Shown piece after piece: positions 25,247 to 33,857 of a DNA stretch of 48,728 nt. Positions within the stretch are counted from its first letter, which is position 1. The number at the start of each line of letters is the position of its first letter. The notes beneath the pieces were generated by a model. It made no database searches. It had not been told where the DNA came from and was given only the letters and a program-made list of their open reading frames with translations. Source of the stretch: Desulfobulbaceae bacterium DB1 (lineage in GTDB: Bacteria > Desulfobacterota > Desulfobulbia > Desulfobulbales > SURF-16). Position numbers and translations under genes: made by a program. The stretch covers positions 73,007 through 121,734 of the forward strand of contig MQUF01000021.1 in NCBI GenBank assembly GCA_001914235.1, given 5' to 3'.

Positions 25247-26014
25247 CTATTTTTTACATTTTTTTGACTTCATGCTTTCAACAGCTCTCTCCCCGTGCTC
25301 TTTCATCGAATCGTAGGTACCAGAGGCAAAGTCAGCCGCTTTTACTCTTTGTTCCTTCATCGCTTCACAGGCACCTGAGACACAGTCCGCAGTTTTTTCA
25401 ATTGCATCACCAGTCGTTTTCTTAACTTTATCGAAAGTATCAACGACTTTATCGATGAGCTTTTTTGTCACATCATAAAGTGTCTTCCCGAATTTTTCTG
25501 CTGTCGAGCTTATGTATGTCTTAATTTCATCGAGATTCTTTGACGTCAACAACACCTTCGTCTTATCGATGACATAATGAATTACGGATCGGATCATTTC
25601 GATCCCAATCTCCAACCCACGACTAATTTTTTCGAGCATTTCGTTTCGCTCTTGATCAGTCAGCGCACCCCAACCGTAATAGAGAGCACCGACCGCTGCG
25701 CAAGTCATAGAGATTGGATTTATTGGTGCAGTCACAATAGTGCCGGCTGCCAACAAAGGATTTCCGAGTATCATTTGTCCAGCAGCGATGATTGCAACAG
25801 GAGTAATGAAGCCAATTCCGAATCCAAATTTTGCCATCTCTAAAATACTGCCGGTTCGAGAGACAGTGGGATTCTCGGCCCTTTTCATCTCTTCAATGTG
25901 ATCGTTTAGAAAATCGTTAATACTTTTGGCCGTGCCATAGAGAATTCGGATAGAATCAACCATTCCGGTCGCAATCGTAGCACCGGCAATCCACGACGTG
26001 GCAATCGGGGTCAT
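25247..26014 (-). CDS. Unrecognised protein with glycine/alanine-rich hydrophobic core and amphipathic C-terminus
   Basis: The 255-residue protein is not one I can place. Residues about 60-120 form two hydrophobic, small-residue-rich segments (FGFGIGFITPVAIIAAG, AAVGALYYGWGAL) that could insert in a membrane, glycine-zipper style. Residues about 155-255 are lysine/glutamate-rich with repeated amphipathic pieces (KAADFASGTYDSMKEHGE), reminiscent of LEA or apolipoprotein-like helices. AAGGAGGAAATC before the start makes it a real gene. Base composition is more AT-rich than the core genes and it sits next to the IS256 copy, which suggests an acquired segment. No function is proposed. Confidence 0.75.
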   Translation of the reverse strand: MTPIATSWIAGATIATGMVDSIRILYGTAKSINDFLNDHIEEMKRAENPTVSRTGSILEMAKFGFGIGFITPVAIIAAGQMILGNPLLAAGTIVTAPINPISMTCAAVGALYYGWGALTDQERNEMLEKISRGLEIGIEMIRSVIHYVIDKTKVLLTSKNLDEIKTYISSTAEKFGKTLYDVTKKLIDKVVDTFDKVKKTTGDAIEKTADCVSGACEAMKEQRVKAADFASGTYDSMKEHGERAVESMKSKKCKK

Positions 26015-26141
26015 GATTTCCTCCTTCGTATTCTTCCAAGTTAGTATCTATTTCTTGGTGTCTACTTCAGCCTAATATTTTTGACAAGCGAAATATGGAG
26101 TATTTTACACATTTTCTAATCCGATATCATTCATCAGAAAT

Positions 26142-26175
26142 AAAAAAGGCAAAGCCAAATGAATGACCCTGCCTT
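26142..26175 (-). terminator. Rho-independent terminator of the PEP-CTERM gene
   Basis: On the minus strand AAGGCA and TGCCTT form the stem, followed by six or more Ts. It begins 8 bases after the PEP-CTERM stop codon. Confidence 0.65.
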
Positions 26176-26182
26176 GGTGTGT

Positions 26183-26851
26183 CTATGCTGAAAGATGAGA
26201 TTGTGCTTTCTTTTTTCTGCGTGCGGTGATGATTCCAGCCAACCCTGTTCCCATCAAGAGCATGGTGGCTGGTTCAGGTACGGGTTCCGCCGCAACATCA
26301 CCATCACGGACAGCCCAAACAAAAAAGTCATTTCTTTGCCAGTAATCACACTGCGTACCCCCGTTAAAATTGAATCCTATAGCGCCGGGATCGTAGGATG
26401 GATAGGAATTGACCGTGAGGCTGGTCCAGTATACGTAGTCCTGTACGTTCCTGAAAAGATCTAAGTTCGCTGTATCACTAACCATGTAGACTGAAGACCC
26501 TCGTTCGGCACCTAATTCTTCAAAGAAGAGATGTCCAATTTCACCGTATGTGCAATCCCATTCATATGAACAATTCGGTTCCGCAGTCGGCAAACGCCAA
26601 TCATCGAAACCCGCGAAAATGAGAGTGTCAGCCCAAGCTATCGCATTGTCCCAAGTCATTCTACCGTCTGTGGTTGATCCTCCATTGTCATAGGCTGATC
26701 CCGCACCGAGGTTCGTGTCTTGGAGCCATGTAATGTTGAGATCGGTATCGTAAATCAAGCCACCTCCTCGATCAATGAGTGTGGCTTGGGCAGCGGTGGC
26801 AAAGAAACTGAGAACTGAGAGCAGGGTGATGGCGGTAAACGAGTGTTTCAT
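26183..26851 (-). CDS. PEP-CTERM exported protein with DUF1566 (Lcl-type) domain
   Basis: The 222-residue protein has a signal peptide (about residues 1-23, ending AQA), a DUF1566/Lcl-like domain (about 24-190) with GLIYDTDLNITWLQD, WDNAIAWAD, FDDWRLPTAEP and VWAVRDG, and a C-terminal PEP-CTERM signal (VPEPATMLLMGTGLAG then RRKKK). PEP-CTERM proteins are processed by exosortase and tied to exopolysaccharide production. The start at 26851 has GAGGA upstream. No exosortase gene is in the window. The low GC content fits the accessory segment. Confidence 0.9.
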   Translation of the reverse strand: MKHSFTAITLLSVLSFFATAAQATLIDRGGGLIYDTDLNITWLQDTNLGAGSAYDNGGSTTDGRMTWDNAIAWADTLIFAGFDDWRLPTAEPNCSYEWDCTYGEIGHLFFEELGAERGSSVYMVSDTANLDLFRNVQDYVYWTSLTVNSYPSYDPGAIGFNFNGGTQCDYWQRNDFFVWAVRDGDVAAEPVPEPATMLLMGTGLAGIITARRKKKAQSHLSA

Positions 26852-27179
26852 GGGAATCCTCATTTTTGAGAGAGGTGGGATAGAAGTAGTCGGTTTTTTG
26901 AATTGGAGAGTCGAAATAAACGATCGTGCTCGGCCCCTTTTCATCTTCGAAACCTTCAATGTGACTACCAATGATTGTTAAGTAATAGCCGGAAATTCTT
27001 TCGAAATCAATATAATTGTTATGCCGCATTCCCAGTATATTTTGAAGTAGTCGTTCCCAAGACACAGTTCCAAGATTAACACCGTTTTCTAACAAGAAGG
27101 CGAGTTTTTATGCGTTAGCCCCTTTGGCCATCTCGGTCATTGGGGCTTTTTTTTTATTCCCCAACATAAAGGAGAATCT
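26852..27179. other. AT-rich intergenic region between divergent genes
   Basis: These 328 bases separate the PEP-CTERM gene from the small ORF at 27180. No gene with a ribosome site and recognisable protein was found. The right end holds the terminator-like leader described separately; the left part is presumably the PEP-CTERM promoter. Confidence 0.5.
27117..27164 (+). promoter_or_regulatory. Terminator-like leader with an alternative hairpin upstream of a small ORF
   Basis: AGCCCC (27117-27122) pairs with GGGGCT (27142-27147), with an inner GGCC/GGTC stem, followed by nine Ts: a good intrinsic terminator. TTGGGG (27140-27145) can instead pair with CCCCAA (27159-27164). No plus-strand gene ends nearby, so it may be an attenuator for the genes from 27180 or the end of a small RNA. 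Confidence 0.5.
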
Positions 27180-27524
27180 ATGCAACATGAAGAAATCGTC
27201 ACTCAACTTCCCGCCAACCCCTCAGAGATCGTCTATGCGATCACCATGGAGACCCTCTTGGCAGCAATTGTACACCGCCTGGGTGAGGAGGCCCTTACCC
27301 TGACCGAGGAGGATTTGGCTGAATTTGGGGGACACCTTACCTGTAATTTCCCATCTCTGGTGTATGTGCAGCCCCAGCACTTTGAACTTGACTTTCTTTC
27401 GGCAAGTCCATATTTTGTACCGAACGGTTGGTTTTTTTTGAGTTCAAGGGGAAGGCATGACGGCAAGCAAGGGCGAGATAACCCGAAATCACATACTGAA
27501 GACAACCAGAAAACTGCTGATTGA
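27180..27524 (+). CDS. Small hypothetical protein upstream of and overlapping the TetR gene
   Basis: The 114-codon frame starts 6 bases after AAGGAGA, so translation is likely. The N-terminal 80 residues (LLAAIVHRLGEEALTLTEEDLAEFG) look like an ordinary acidic helical protein; the C-terminal part overlaps the tetR start by 68 bases and is of low complexity, so the true end may have changed by mutation. No family is recognised. It may be cotranscribed with the regulator. Confidence 0.5.
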   Translation: MQHEEIVTQLPANPSEIVYAITMETLLAAIVHRLGEEALTLTEEDLAEFGGHLTCNFPSLVYVQPQHFELDFLSASPYFVPNGWFFLSSRGRHDGKQGRDNPKSHTEDNQKTAD

Positions 27525-28041
27525 AAAAGGCTTTTATCATACCGCTATCAGTGAAATAATTCAGGCGAGTGGAGTAAAAAAAGGCAACCTCTATTATCAT
27601 TTTGCCGGCAAGGAAGAGCTGGGCCTGGCGGTTCTCCAGGATGCCCGGGATGAGTTTTTTGTTTTTCTGGAAAAGTCTTTTCAGGGGGATGATCCCATTG
27701 AAAAGGTTATTCGTTCCTGCGAGGCGATATTGACGGAACAAAAAAAGAATAATTTCGTGGGCGGTTGTCTCTTCGGCAACACGGCCCTGGAGATGAGTGA
27801 CAATAACGACAGGTTTGCCGTGGTCATCAACGAAGTCTTTTCCGTTTGGACGGATGTTCTGGAGCATTATTTCGAGGATGCCCGGAAGCGGGAAATTCTT
27901 TTGAGTCCCATTCCTTCCCGGCTTCTGGCCAAAACAGTGGTCGCGGTTATTGAGGGGGGCATCATGATGTCGCGGGTGAGCAAAAAGGAAACCGACCTGG
28001 CTGATTGCGTCCGGTCATTGAAAATGATCTTGGGGAAGTGA
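27457..28041 (+). CDS. TetR/AcrR-family transcriptional regulator
   Basis: The 194-residue protein has the TetR helix-turn-helix at its N-terminus (ILKTTRKLLIEKGFYHTAISEI, ASGVKKGNLYYHFAGKEEL) and a variable ligand-binding domain containing NNFVGGCLFGNTALEMSD, a pattern seen in TetR_C members near redox or efflux genes. Its target is not evident: no transporter or enzyme gene is adjacent, only a DUF1566 lipoprotein downstream. AAGGGGAAGG lies before the start. Confidence 0.92.
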   Translation: MTASKGEITRNHILKTTRKLLIEKGFYHTAISEIIQASGVKKGNLYYHFAGKEELGLAVLQDARDEFFVFLEKSFQGDDPIEKVIRSCEAILTEQKKNNFVGGCLFGNTALEMSDNNDRFAVVINEVFSVWTDVLEHYFEDARKREILLSPIPSRLLAKTVVAVIEGGIMMSRVSKKETDLADCVRSLKMILGK

Positions 28042-28172
28042 CTTTTTGGGCGGGAAAAAGGAGAAAAATGGGTCGAAATCGCATGTCGAATATTGGAAAA
28101 AGAGAACAAGGAAGGTCGGCGATCACATTGCGGCACAATAAATTACGTCACTTTTGCTCAGGAGGTGGAATC

Positions 28173-28616
28173 ATGAAGAAAATCGTCGTGGCGGTCTGTC
28201 TGCTCGGTTGTGCGTTTGTTTTTTCCGGGTGCGCCCTGAAAAACGGCGCCGGTCCCCGTTTCGTTCCGCTTAATAAGGGAATTTGCCGGGACACGGTCAG
28301 CGGTCGGATGTGGCAAACTGAAAAGGGCAGATATGCAAAAAGCCTTCAAGAGGCCAATGACGTCATCGCTGAACTCAACAGGACAAGCGGCTATACTGAC
28401 TGGCGCTTGCCCTCCGTTGCCGAACTTTACGATCTGAATTACCTGTTTGATCTGCATCAGAACGGTGAATGCACCCTGGATCGGGAGGGGTCATACTGGT
28501 CGGTGGACAAAAGCGGAGAAGGCGTTGTCGGCGCGTGGGAAATTTCTGATCAATGCGATCCGCAACGGAAGTACGCTCCGGGGACAAAGGGCTATGTGCG
28601 GGCGGTGCGGCCTTGA
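28173..28616 (+). CDS. DUF1566-domain lipoprotein
   Basis: The 147-residue protein has a lipoprotein signal (FVFSGC, Cys about 19) and a DUF1566/Lcl C-terminal domain with RDTVSGRMWQTEKG, LQEANDVIAELN, YTDWRLPSVAELYDL and GYVRAVRP. CAGGAGGTGG precedes the start at 28173; upstream in-frame sequence is intergenic. It shares its domain with the PEP-CTERM protein at 26.2-26.9 kb but is GC-richer and differently anchored. Function of the domain is uncertain. Confidence 0.88.
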   Translation: MKKIVVAVCLLGCAFVFSGCALKNGAGPRFVPLNKGICRDTVSGRMWQTEKGRYAKSLQEANDVIAELNRTSGYTDWRLPSVAELYDLNYLFDLHQNGECTLDREGSYWSVDKSGEGVVGAWEISDQCDPQRKYAPGTKGYVRAVRP

Positions 28617-28673
28617 CGGGGCGAGCGGGCAAGATGAAGGAAACGCTTTTGGGGTGAAGGGAATTCTTGCCCG

Positions 28674-29993
28674 TCACCCGCCGTTTTCCCGTTTCTTTTT
28701 TTCCCTTTTGCACTGGTACATGACCTCGTCTCCGCGGGCCAGCAGCTCCTCGATGGTACATGGTTCGTCAAAGGAGTAGGAGACCATGCCGACACTCATG
28801 GAAAGTTCATAGGCGCGGTCCGGTTCCAAGTTGATCTCCGCAATGTGCTCCTGCATCCTTTTGACCACCGGATGCTCACAGATTGTCCCGGGTTCGCCCA
28901 GCATGAGCACGGCGAATTCGTCTCCCCCCAGTCGGCCGATGCCGATGACATCGGTTTTGCGGAAGGTGGATTTCAGCACCCCTGCCGCCTCAATCAAGGC
29001 CTGATCACCGACGGCGTGACCCAGGTTGTCGTTGATCCATTTCATTTTATCCAGATCCATGTAAAGCAGAAACAGGGATTTGTCGAGCCGTTCGGCAAGA
29101 TGCAGCTGGTTTTCCGCCATCTCAAGGAAGCCGCGCCGGTTCAGCAGGCCGGTCAACTCGTCGGTGACGGACATCTCCTTCAGCCTGTTTTCCATCTCCT
29201 TGCGCTCGGAAATATCCCGGAATGACTCAACCACCCCGACAAGATCGCCTTCCACGTCATGGTAAGGATATGCGGTGATGAGGCAGGGGATGACTTTGCC
29301 GTTGCGGTTGGCGATGTTCTTTTCGCACTCCACCCGTGTTTCACCGTGAAGAACTCTGGACACCGGGCATTCCGGGGTATTGCAGGACGGGCTGCCGAGC
29401 ACCTCATGACAGGGAAGCCCGATGATATCTTCATCGGTGAGGCCCATCAGCCGCTTGAAGGTGCGATTGACCCGCAGGACTATGTAATTTTTATCGACAA
29501 CCCTGATGCCGTCGGCCGCGCTGTTCAGGATCTGGGCAAGCTCGGCATTGGCGTCGGCCAGGGCCTTGGCCGCCTTTTCCCTGGCTTTCACCTCGTAGCC
29601 CAGTTTGGTCATGGCCTGCTGCAAATCCTTTGTCCGCTGTTCAACCCTGAGTTCCAGCTCATCCCTGGCCTTGAGCAGCAGTTTTTCTCCGTCGATGATT
29701 TTGGCAATGGTATTTCTCGTCAGTTTGATCATGAGAAAAACGAAAAAAGCCCCGCCCAGAAAGACAATGCCGGTAACCAGATCGGTGGGCAGGGGCAGTT
29801 GCCTGATCTGGATGATGATAAAGGTGAGATAGCCGACAAGAAAAAAGGCCATCAAGCCGGTCAAGGTTTTCCAGCTCCGTTGATAACTTGACGGAACATC
29901 CTTGCCGGCTTTTACGCCCAGGATGATTGAGGCGCCCATGAAAAGCGCGCCCATGAGCACCATGACTATTGATAGGGATTGCCAGGAGTTCAT
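28674..29993 (-). CDS. Membrane diguanylate cyclase, PAS-GGDEF
   Basis: The 439-residue protein has three membrane helices (about residues 7-27, 45-63 and 70-90), a coiled coil (about 95-150), a PAS domain (about 150-270) and a GGDEF domain (about 280-435) with the intact active-site motif RLGGDEFAV. It probably makes c-di-GMP. The PAS domain carries a cysteine group (PCHEVLGSPSCNTPECP) seen in PAS domains of anaerobes and possibly a metal or redox site. Convergent with the DUF1566 lipoprotein. Confidence 0.93.
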   Translation of the reverse strand: MNSWQSLSIVMVLMGALFMGASIILGVKAGKDVPSSYQRSWKTLTGLMAFFLVGYLTFIIIQIRQLPLPTDLVTGIVFLGGAFFVFLMIKLTRNTIAKIIDGEKLLLKARDELELRVEQRTKDLQQAMTKLGYEVKAREKAAKALADANAELAQILNSAADGIRVVDKNYIVLRVNRTFKRLMGLTDEDIIGLPCHEVLGSPSCNTPECPVSRVLHGETRVECEKNIANRNGKVIPCLITAYPYHDVEGDLVGVVESFRDISERKEMENRLKEMSVTDELTGLLNRRGFLEMAENQLHLAERLDKSLFLLYMDLDKMKWINDNLGHAVGDQALIEAAGVLKSTFRKTDVIGIGRLGGDEFAVLMLGEPGTICEHPVVKRMQEHIAEINLEPDRAYELSMSVGMVSYSFDEPCTIEELLARGDEVMYQCKREKKKRENGG

Positions 29994-30278
29994 TCAGTGG
30001 AAATAGTTGAGTTTGTATTGTAACTAATTGAATTTGTTGATTTAGTATGTTGTCGATTATTATATCACATCAGCCGCTTATTGGGAGAAGTTTTTCTCAT
30101 TAATGCACAATCACGTGAATTCATTGACGATAGACAAGAAAAGATGGGACGGGCGGAGATTTTTATTTGATTTGACATATTGGCGTGTGCACAGTTAAAT
30201 GTGGGTGTCGTCAAGTAGCGATTTTTAAATTTGTCTTGTTTTTTTAATAAGTTATAGATTGTTTGGGAAGACGTTTTC

Positions 30279-31754
30279 ATGTTTTCAATGCAAATACCCA
30301 AAAAAATTTCCACCGTACTCATTTACGGCAGGCCGCCGCTGGTCTTCTGCGCCATGCTCTGCGCCCTCGGCACCATGTGGAACAACAGCCCGACCCTGTA
30401 TGTCAGCGGGGTGTCCCTGCTTTTTGTTTCCATGATTTTTGACCTGATGGACGGCTGGTTCGCCGTCCGCTTCCAGCCGCACCCGGTGCTGGCGAGCCTT
30501 GCGGAGCGGCTCATGGACAAGGTGGTTTATTCCATCAATTTCCCCCTGGTGGCGGTGGGTACCATGTGGCGGCTGCTGCAGCAGGGCGGGGAGTACAGCA
30601 GGGGAGATCTGCTGCACGCCATTCTGGTGCTGCTTCTCTGCATCGCCGTGCTCATTCGCGATCAGTTCGCCCATTTTATCCGACGGCACAGTCTGCAGGA
30701 CGAGATCGGCGCCGAGTCAAAGGAATTTACCCGGTTGCGGGCCATTGTCGCCGCGCCGGTCGGTCTGCTGCTTTATACCTATGTCTTTTATGTTCCGGCC
30801 GGCACCGCCTCCTATCTGCACGGACTGACGGAGGTTTTTGCCTCCATTCCGGTGCGCTGGCTGTTTGTCGTCGAAATACTCTTTCTTATCATCAATTTCG
30901 GTTCAATCGCCGCCCATCTCCGGAAATATGGCGGAGCCTGCCTTGACGAACTCTGCCTGGATGATGATGAGTTGCGGCGCCGTATTCTTTCTTTTTTCCC
31001 CAATGCGCTCACCGTAATGAATGCCATGATGGGTATTCTGGCCGTTTTTTTTGCCTATCAGGGGAGAATGCGGGATGGATACCTGATTTTAATCGGAGCG
31101 GCCATATTCGATAAACTTGATGGGGCACTGGCCAGGCGGCTGGGGCTCACCGATACCGGGTCGACAACAGCGATGGGAAGTCGTTTCACCCTGGGCGGTA
31201 TTCTGGATGACATTGCCGACGCAGTCAGCTTCTGTATTGTGCCCGCGGTGATTTTTTATATCAATCTGGTCGCTTTCCCTTCGCCTCTTCCGGGGGTGTC
31301 GGTGGGTTGGGTGGCTTTTCTTTATGCCCTGTTGGGGATCGTCCGGCTCATCTATTTCACCCTGGATCGGACACCCATCCCCGGTTATTTCAAAGGCATG
31401 CCGACGCCCGCCGCCGCCTTGCTGGTGGTGGCGCCGCTGGTGCTTTACTGTCAGGCGGGGATGGAGCACGATGTTTCTCTCGTTCGCTTCTGGGGAGCGG
31501 TCAGTTTCTGGATGATGCCCGTTGTTTCCCTGCTGATGAATTTTTATCCTGTTCATTATCTGCATTTCGGCCGTTACGTGGACCGTCATCCCTGGTTTGC
31601 CCGGTTTTGTTTTCTGAGTTTGCTGTTCTCGCTTTTTACCCCCTATTTTGCCCACCTCGCCCTTTTGTATCTCGTTCTCTATCTTTTGTCGCCTCTTGTC
31701 AGTTGGCGCTATGAGCCGGGCCGGGGGGCCTCGTCCGAGGGTGGGGGGCGGTAG
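30279..31754 (+). CDS. Tandem-domain CDP-alcohol phosphatidyltransferase
   Basis: The 491-residue membrane protein has about twelve hydrophobic helices and two CDP-alcohol phosphatidyltransferase regions. The first (about residues 45-85) reads FDLMDGWFAVRF followed by LAERLMDKV, a degenerate form of the DG-AR-G-D-D motif. The second (about 265-315) reads FDKLDGALARRLGL then GGILDDIADAVSF, keeping the catalytic aspartates but with extra residues between the halves. Such enzymes join CDP-diacylglycerol to an alcohol in phospholipid synthesis. Fusion of two copies is unusual. It stands alone, ending in a strong terminator. The alcohol substrate is unknown. Confidence 0.8.
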   Translation: MFSMQIPKKISTVLIYGRPPLVFCAMLCALGTMWNNSPTLYVSGVSLLFVSMIFDLMDGWFAVRFQPHPVLASLAERLMDKVVYSINFPLVAVGTMWRLLQQGGEYSRGDLLHAILVLLLCIAVLIRDQFAHFIRRHSLQDEIGAESKEFTRLRAIVAAPVGLLLYTYVFYVPAGTASYLHGLTEVFASIPVRWLFVVEILFLIINFGSIAAHLRKYGGACLDELCLDDDELRRRILSFFPNALTVMNAMMGILAVFFAYQGRMRDGYLILIGAAIFDKLDGALARRLGLTDTGSTTAMGSRFTLGGILDDIADAVSFCIVPAVIFYINLVAFPSPLPGVSVGWVAFLYALLGIVRLIYFTLDRTPIPGYFKGMPTPAAALLVVAPLVLYCQAGMEHDVSLVRFWGAVSFWMMPVVSLLMNFYPVHYLHFGRYVDRHPWFARFCFLSLLFSLFTPYFAHLALLYLVLYLLSPLVSWRYEPGRGASSEGGGR

Positions 31755-31783
31755 GGAATATTCTTTTTGCCATCCGGCTCGCT

Positions 31784-31834
31784 CCAATAAAAAAAGGCTG
31801 TCCCCCATGCGCGGGACAGCCTTTTTTTTATTGG
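31784..31834. terminator. Bidirectional rho-independent terminator
   Basis: A 20-bp stem with one mismatch (core GGCTGTCCC with GGGACAGCC) with an 8-base loop and flanking A and T runs lies between convergent genes and can end both the phosphatidyltransferase and the 12-haem cytochrome transcripts. Confidence 0.92.
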
Positions 31835-31847
31835 TAAAATTTTGTTG

Positions 31848-33857
31848 TTAGAACTTATGGCATTTTACGCACTGATACCCTTTCTCAAGATGTTTTTCGT
31901 GCAGTTCGTTGCTCTTCCAGGATTTCGAGCCGTGGCAGTCGTTGCAGAGGTCGCTTTTCGGTTTGACCAGGCCGGCCGGTTCCGTGGTATGACAACTGAC
32001 GCAGAAGAGGCTGGCTTCGCCGCCGGTGTGTTCGCGGTGCATGGCGGTCCAGGAAAGCGATTCCCTCTCGTGGCACAGGGTGCAGTTTTTCACCTTGGCG
32101 GGCCAGGTGTGGTAGCCGAGTTCGCCGAAAGGCAGCATGCCGCCGCCGTCCGGGGTTTCACCGCTGCCGTCGTGGCATTCTTTGCAGGACGGGGCCATGG
32201 AGGCGGGCTCGACCCCATGTGAGATCAGCATTTCCGCGTCAACGTCAACCATCTGGTAGCCGCCGGTCATGCCCTGCTCTTCCATGCCTTTTTGCACGGC
32301 CAGATCAAAGTCGCCGGTCATGAACATCCACATGATGGAGGGTGGGATGATCTTTCCACTTTCGTGCAGCGGCATGAGGGAGAAGTGGCGTTTGATCGGC
32401 ACGATCTTGGCTTTTCCGTCAAAAGGCGCTCCGTTGGCCTCGGCCATGGGATAGATGCCGCGTTCGTCCGGCCTGATGGTTTGGCCGACGCTGTAAACCT
32501 TGGAGGTGCCGTCAAACCAGACGTATTCCGGCTTGACATTGGAAGCCTCGACCTCTTCGCCGACAAATCCGCCCTGGCCTGAGCAGAAGGAGGGGTTCCA
32601 CACCGGATTCAGCCAATCGCGGGACATCTCGGTTGCGCCGCCCTTGCCGAACTTTCTGATATGGCAGACCTGGCAGGAGAGCTGCCCCTTGGCGTGGCGG
32701 TTCAGTGTCGCGTTATCGTGGGGTGAAGCGGAATGGCAGCCCGTGCATTTCGGGTTGGGTGCTTCGGTTTGGCGGAGATCGATGCCGCGGCCGCCGATTT
32801 TGTGGTCTTTTGCGCTATGGCAGGCCGTGCAGCTGAGATCGGCGCCACCGGCATCCGCCGACATATGGACGTCTTCCTTCAGGCTGGGGGCCGCGGTACT
32901 TTGTCCCATGTCGCCCCGCTTCGTCCAGTCGCCGCCGCCTGCCTTGGCGTGGCAACGGAGACAGGACTGACGGGTGGGCAGGTGGACGTTGCGGGCCAGG
33001 TCAACCATGGTGGTGCCGGCCGGCATTTTGGCGAAATCAGGCTCGGTTTGGTAGTTTCCTTCCTCGTCGACCAGGCCGAACAGATAGGTTTTCGTTTCGC
33101 CGTTAATGTTGGTGACCGTCTCGGTGTTGTCCGGGTCAGGGACAAATGTTCGCTGATAGGTGTCGCTGTGGCACATCAGGCAGTCCACATCGGTCAGTTC
33201 CGGCGGATGGGGTGCATTGCCGTCCGCCCGGACATGGCAGCTGTAGCATGCGCCCTTTGACGAGGGGGCATAGGTGCAGAAGGTGTTGATGCCGTTGACG
33301 GCCTTGCCGTCATTGCCGCGGATGTTGGTTACATTCGGAGTGGGGCCGGACCATTGCATGTGAAGGCTGTCCAGCATGTCTTGCGCTTCGATTTCGTGGC
33401 AGGCGATGCAGGTTGCCGGGCCATCATAGGACTGAATGGACTGGTGGGCTGCGACCGGTTCCCGTGTCCCTCCGTTTTCGGTCGCTTCGGCCATGACTTG
33501 AAACTCGATCCTTTTGGCGGCTTTGTGTTTTTTGGCATCTTGCAGCCGGCAGCGATAATCCCATTCGCCGGTCATTTCATCGGAAGGGATGCTGAAGTTG
33601 TATGTCGCGGTTTTCCCTTTGATTTTCATTTTGCCGTTTGTAACGATCCTGGTACCTGATTCGTCCCAGATATCGATCAGGGCGCTTTTCAGGCCTCCTT
33701 CCCAGCTGCCTGTGCCGGTGCAGACAAAACGTGTTTTGTCGCCAAGCACGGTGGGAACCGGGTTGATTGACATGTTGATTCCCCTGGCCGCGGCGAAAGC
33801 GTCAGTGGAGGAAGCAAACAATGTGACAATGGCGGCGGTGACTAATATTTTTTTCAT
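31848..33857 (-). CDS. Dodecahaem c-type cytochrome, exported
   Basis: The 669-residue protein has a signal peptide (about residues 1-22), an N-terminal beta-type domain without haem (about 25-140, with GSWEGGLKSALIDIWDESG) and twelve CxxCH motifs: CIACH, CYSCH, CLMCH, CLRCH, CTACH, CTGCH, CQVCH, CKECH, CTLCH, CVSCH, CNDCH and CVKCH. The layout resembles octahaem/multihaem cytochromes of metal- and sulfur-respiring bacteria, but I cannot assign a named subfamily. It should act in periplasmic or outer-surface electron transfer. The start at 33857 follows AAGGTG. It has no cytochrome-related neighbour, and a long inverted repeat lies upstream. Confidence 0.88.
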   Translation of the reverse strand: MKKILVTAAIVTLFASSTDAFAAARGINMSINPVPTVLGDKTRFVCTGTGSWEGGLKSALIDIWDESGTRIVTNGKMKIKGKTATYNFSIPSDEMTGEWDYRCRLQDAKKHKAAKRIEFQVMAEATENGGTREPVAAHQSIQSYDGPATCIACHEIEAQDMLDSLHMQWSGPTPNVTNIRGNDGKAVNGINTFCTYAPSSKGACYSCHVRADGNAPHPPELTDVDCLMCHSDTYQRTFVPDPDNTETVTNINGETKTYLFGLVDEEGNYQTEPDFAKMPAGTTMVDLARNVHLPTRQSCLRCHAKAGGGDWTKRGDMGQSTAAPSLKEDVHMSADAGGADLSCTACHSAKDHKIGGRGIDLRQTEAPNPKCTGCHSASPHDNATLNRHAKGQLSCQVCHIRKFGKGGATEMSRDWLNPVWNPSFCSGQGGFVGEEVEASNVKPEYVWFDGTSKVYSVGQTIRPDERGIYPMAEANGAPFDGKAKIVPIKRHFSLMPLHESGKIIPPSIMWMFMTGDFDLAVQKGMEEQGMTGGYQMVDVDAEMLISHGVEPASMAPSCKECHDGSGETPDGGGMLPFGELGYHTWPAKVKNCTLCHERESLSWTAMHREHTGGEASLFCVSCHTTEPAGLVKPKSDLCNDCHGSKSWKSNELHEKHLEKGYQCVKCHKF

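Noticed and set aside
27089-27118. Integron attC-like site (CTAAC ... GTTAG)
   Set aside because: Too short, the flanking boxes do not fit the consensus, and no integron integrase is present.
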